Shown here: one piece after another, positions 5,870 to 7,450 of the stretch
How the letters are laid out: each line of letters starts with the position of its first letter
Numbering within the stretch: position 1 is the stretch's first letter
From: Chloroflexota bacterium
GTDB taxonomy: Bacteria; Chloroflexota; Dehalococcoidia; JACQGW01
Direction: 5' to 3'
Length of the DNA: 7,450 nucleotides
NCBI GenBank assembly: GCA_016199325.1
Contig: JACQGW010000044.1
Coordinates: 1 to 7,450, forward strand
Position numbers and translations under genes: made by a program
Notes under the pieces: model-generated
Databases searched by the model: none
The model's input: the letters and a program-made list of their open reading frames with translations, nothing else
Told to the model about the DNA's origin: nothing

Positions 5870-7285
5870 ATGGCGCTTCGGGTGATCTCCACGTACGAGG
5901 TCGTCGTCGTCGGTGGGGGGCCGGCCGGGATCATGGCAGCGATCGCCGCCGGTCGGAACGGCGCCCGCACGCTGCTCGTCGAGCGGCTCGGCTTCCTCGG
6001 CGGTGAGCCCATCGGCGGTCTCATCCTCCACGGGTTCCACAATCAGCGTGGCGAGATCGTCGTGCGCGGCATCCCTGCCGAGCTGGTCGAGCGCCTCCGG
6101 GCTCAGGGCGCCGCCGTCGGTCGAGTCCAGATGGTCAACCACCCGACGTTCACGGCGGCCATCTCGGTAGACCACGAGGCGCTGAAGTACGCGGCGATGG
6201 AGATGGTGCTGGAATCGGGGGCCGAGATTCTGTTCCACTCGGTCCTCACCGACTCCATCGTCGAGGGATCGGCGGTCCGCGGGGTGATGGTCCATAACAA
6301 GTCGGGCCACCAGGCCATCCTCGCGCAGACGGTGGTGGATGCGACCGGCGACGGCGACGTGGCGGTCCACGCCGGCGCTCCCTTCGAGAAGGGCCGGCCG
6401 CAAGACGGCCTCATGCAGCCGATGACGCTGCTCGTCACCATCGCCGGCGTGGACCTCGAACGGGTTCGCGAGGTGATGGGCGAGCCCTACGGCCGCGCGG
6501 TCGACGCCGTCCCCGGCGAGGAGCCCGGCCAGATCATGTGGTTCGGCGCAACGTTAGAGCCCTGGGCCGCCGAAGCGGCATCGGAGAACCTCTTCCCACA
6601 GGTCAAGGACAAACGCACCATCCGCTTCTGGGGCAACGCGTTCCGGCCGGGTGAGGCGAATCTCAATGCGACCTTCATCAATCAGGTCGACGGCACCGAC
6701 GTGCTCGACCTGACCCGCGCCGAGATCGAGTGCCGGCGGCAAGCGTTCCAGCTCGTCGCCTTCTTGAAGAAGCACGTGCCCGGCTTCGAGCACGCCACCA
6801 TTGTCCGAACGGCGCCGCACATCGGCATCCGCGAGACCCGGCGCATCATCGGCGACTACTGCCTGACCTACGCGGACTTCCTGACCGAGGCGCGGTTTCC
6901 GGACGCCATCGCCCGCTGCGGCTACTTCGCCGACATCCACAACCCGAAGCCCACCGGCGATCTGCTGGTTCCGCCTATGGGGAATCTCAGCAAGACCCGG
7001 GGGGACTTCGACATCCCCTATCGGTCGCTGCTGCCCCACGGGATCGAGCACCTCCTGGTCGCCGGGCGGTGCATCTCCGCTTCGCCGGAGGCGATGGCCT
7101 CGGTCCGGGTCACCGGGCCGGTCATGGCGATGGGGCAGGCGGCCGGAACCGCTGCTGCGCTGGCGGTGCGCGCCGGCGTACCGCCACGGGCGCTACCGGT
7201 GAAACACCTGCAGGAGTGCCTGGCCGAGCAAGGGGCCGACCTGGGCCGGCACGCCGTTTCCGCCATCGAGGTGCCGGCCGTGTAA
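5870..7285 (+). CDS. FAD-dependent oxidoreductase (FAD_oxidored type)
   Basis: The 471-residue protein starts with a Rossmann FAD-binding site, VVVVGGGPAGIMAAIAAG (11-28), with Glu38 at the end of strand 2 for the ribose. DATGDGDVAVHAGAPF (157-172) is the second flavin-binding stretch. GIRETRRIIGDY (319-330) and LLVAGRCISASPEAMASVRV (395-414), then GPVMAMGQAAGTAAALAV, are characteristic of the FAD_oxidored family and close the flavin site. No signal peptide or membrane segment is seen, so it should be cytoplasmic. The ATG at 5870 has AGGAGG 7 bases upstream, which overlaps the GntR stop; the ATG at 5865 is out of frame and meets a stop within seven codons. Co-transcription with an FCD regulator suggests an inducible catabolic oxidation, but the substrate and the electron acceptor cannot be read from the sequence. 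A transporter or dehydrogenase partner, often present in such clusters, is absent before the IS66-like end. Confidence 0.92.
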   Translation: MALRVISTYEVVVVGGGPAGIMAAIAAGRNGARTLLVERLGFLGGEPIGGLILHGFHNQRGEIVVRGIPAELVERLRAQGAAVGRVQMVNHPTFTAAISVDHEALKYAAMEMVLESGAEILFHSVLTDSIVEGSAVRGVMVHNKSGHQAILAQTVVDATGDGDVAVHAGAPFEKGRPQDGLMQPMTLLVTIAGVDLERVREVMGEPYGRAVDAVPGEEPGQIMWFGATLEPWAAEAASENLFPQVKDKRTIRFWGNAFRPGEANLNATFINQVDGTDVLDLTRAEIECRRQAFQLVAFLKKHVPGFEHATIVRTAPHIGIRETRRIIGDYCLTYADFLTEARFPDAIARCGYFADIHNPKPTGDLLVPPMGNLSKTRGDFDIPYRSLLPHGIEHLLVAGRCISASPEAMASVRVTGPVMAMGQAAGTAAALAVRAGVPPRALPVKHLQECLAEQGADLGRHAVSAIEVPAV

Positions 7286-7294
7286 GCGCATCTA

Positions 7295-7338
7295 ACGAAA
7301 CCGCAGAGGCGCTAAGACGAGTTTCTGGTTTGTGGTTG
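7295..7338. repeat. Two-module intergenic repeat copy (CGCAGAG module plus GTTTGTGGTT module)
   Basis: ACGAAACCGCAGAGGCGC (7295-7312) is identical to 3108-3125. It is followed by AAGACG and GTTTCTGGTTTGTGGTT, in the same module order as the left half of the 3108-3264 palindrome but with a shorter middle. It lies directly between the oxidoreductase stop and the IS66-like transposase end. Confidence 0.75.
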
Positions 7339-7341
7339 TAA

Positions 7342-7450
7342 CTATTCAGCCTGTAGATTGGGGACGAAGGGAGTACCTGCGAAGACATGCTCAAGCGCCG
7401 TGAGGACGGGGTGGCCCTGCTTGCGAACCGTCGAGATGTAGCTGCGGGTC
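7342..7450 (-). CDS. IS66-like transposase, C-terminal end (partial)
   Basis: Read on the minus strand, a frame enters from the right edge and ends with TAG at 7344-7342. The 35 visible residues begin TRSYISTVRKQGHPVLTALE and continue HVFAGTPFVPNLQAE. The R-S-Y-I-S-T-x-R-K-Q-G-H, then L-T-A-L pattern is characteristic of the C-terminal tail of IS66-group transposases (the DDE enzyme that moves the element). The catalytic domain is outside the window, so whether the gene is intact cannot be told. No terminal inverted repeat was recognised between the stop and the oxidoreductase gene. Assigned from short sequence, so moderate confidence. Confidence 0.7.
   Translation of the reverse strand, partial: TRSYISTVRKQGHPVLTALEHVFAGTPFVPNLQAE

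Overview
This is a high-GC bacterial window in which compact genes are separated by short degenerate intergenic repeats. The style (GC-rich Val/Asp/Arg coding, CGCAGAG-type and GTTTCTGGTTT-type repeats, an IS66-like end, a UGA-containing redox gene) is compatible with Chloroflexota (for example Thermomicrobia). No marker gene fixes the taxon, so this is only a lean.

Left to right: (1) the C-terminal part of a LuxR/NarL-type regulator whose receiver domain has lost the usual phosphorylation residues (1-638, +). (2) A restriction-modification pair on the minus strand: an Eco57I/TaqI-like adenine methyltransferase (1396-3087) and, coupled to it by a TGATG overlap, a XamI-family endonuclease (476-1396). 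The endonuclease loses homology at about position 707, exactly where the catalytic E-x-K should come. It looks broken, leaving an orphan methyltransferase. (3) A ~157-bp imperfect palindromic repeat (3108-3264). (4) A minus-strand C_GCAxxG_C_C redox protein (3275-3733) whose first conserved Cys codon is an in-frame TGA followed by a SECIS-like hairpin, so it is probably a selenoprotein. (5) Another inverted repeat (3759-3824). (6) A ParB/Spo0J-like protein without a ParA partner (3827-4888, -). (7) A divergent promoter region with five tandem 8-bp operator-like units. (8) A GntR/FCD regulator (5115-5858, +) followed 11 bp later by an FAD-dependent oxidoreductase (5870-7285, +). (9) Another repeat copy (7295-7338) and the C-terminal end of an IS66-like transposase (7342-7450, -).

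The functional units appear independent: a decayed restriction system, a small selenoredox gene, a solo ParB-like protein, and a self-regulated GntR-oxidoreductase operon. Related repeats lie at most gene boundaries and an IS lies at the right end, which suggests a region assembled or reshuffled by recombination. The strongest observations are the unannotated-looking Sec codon with its hairpin, the endonuclease truncation next to a repeat remnant, and the operator array overlapping the GntR promoter.
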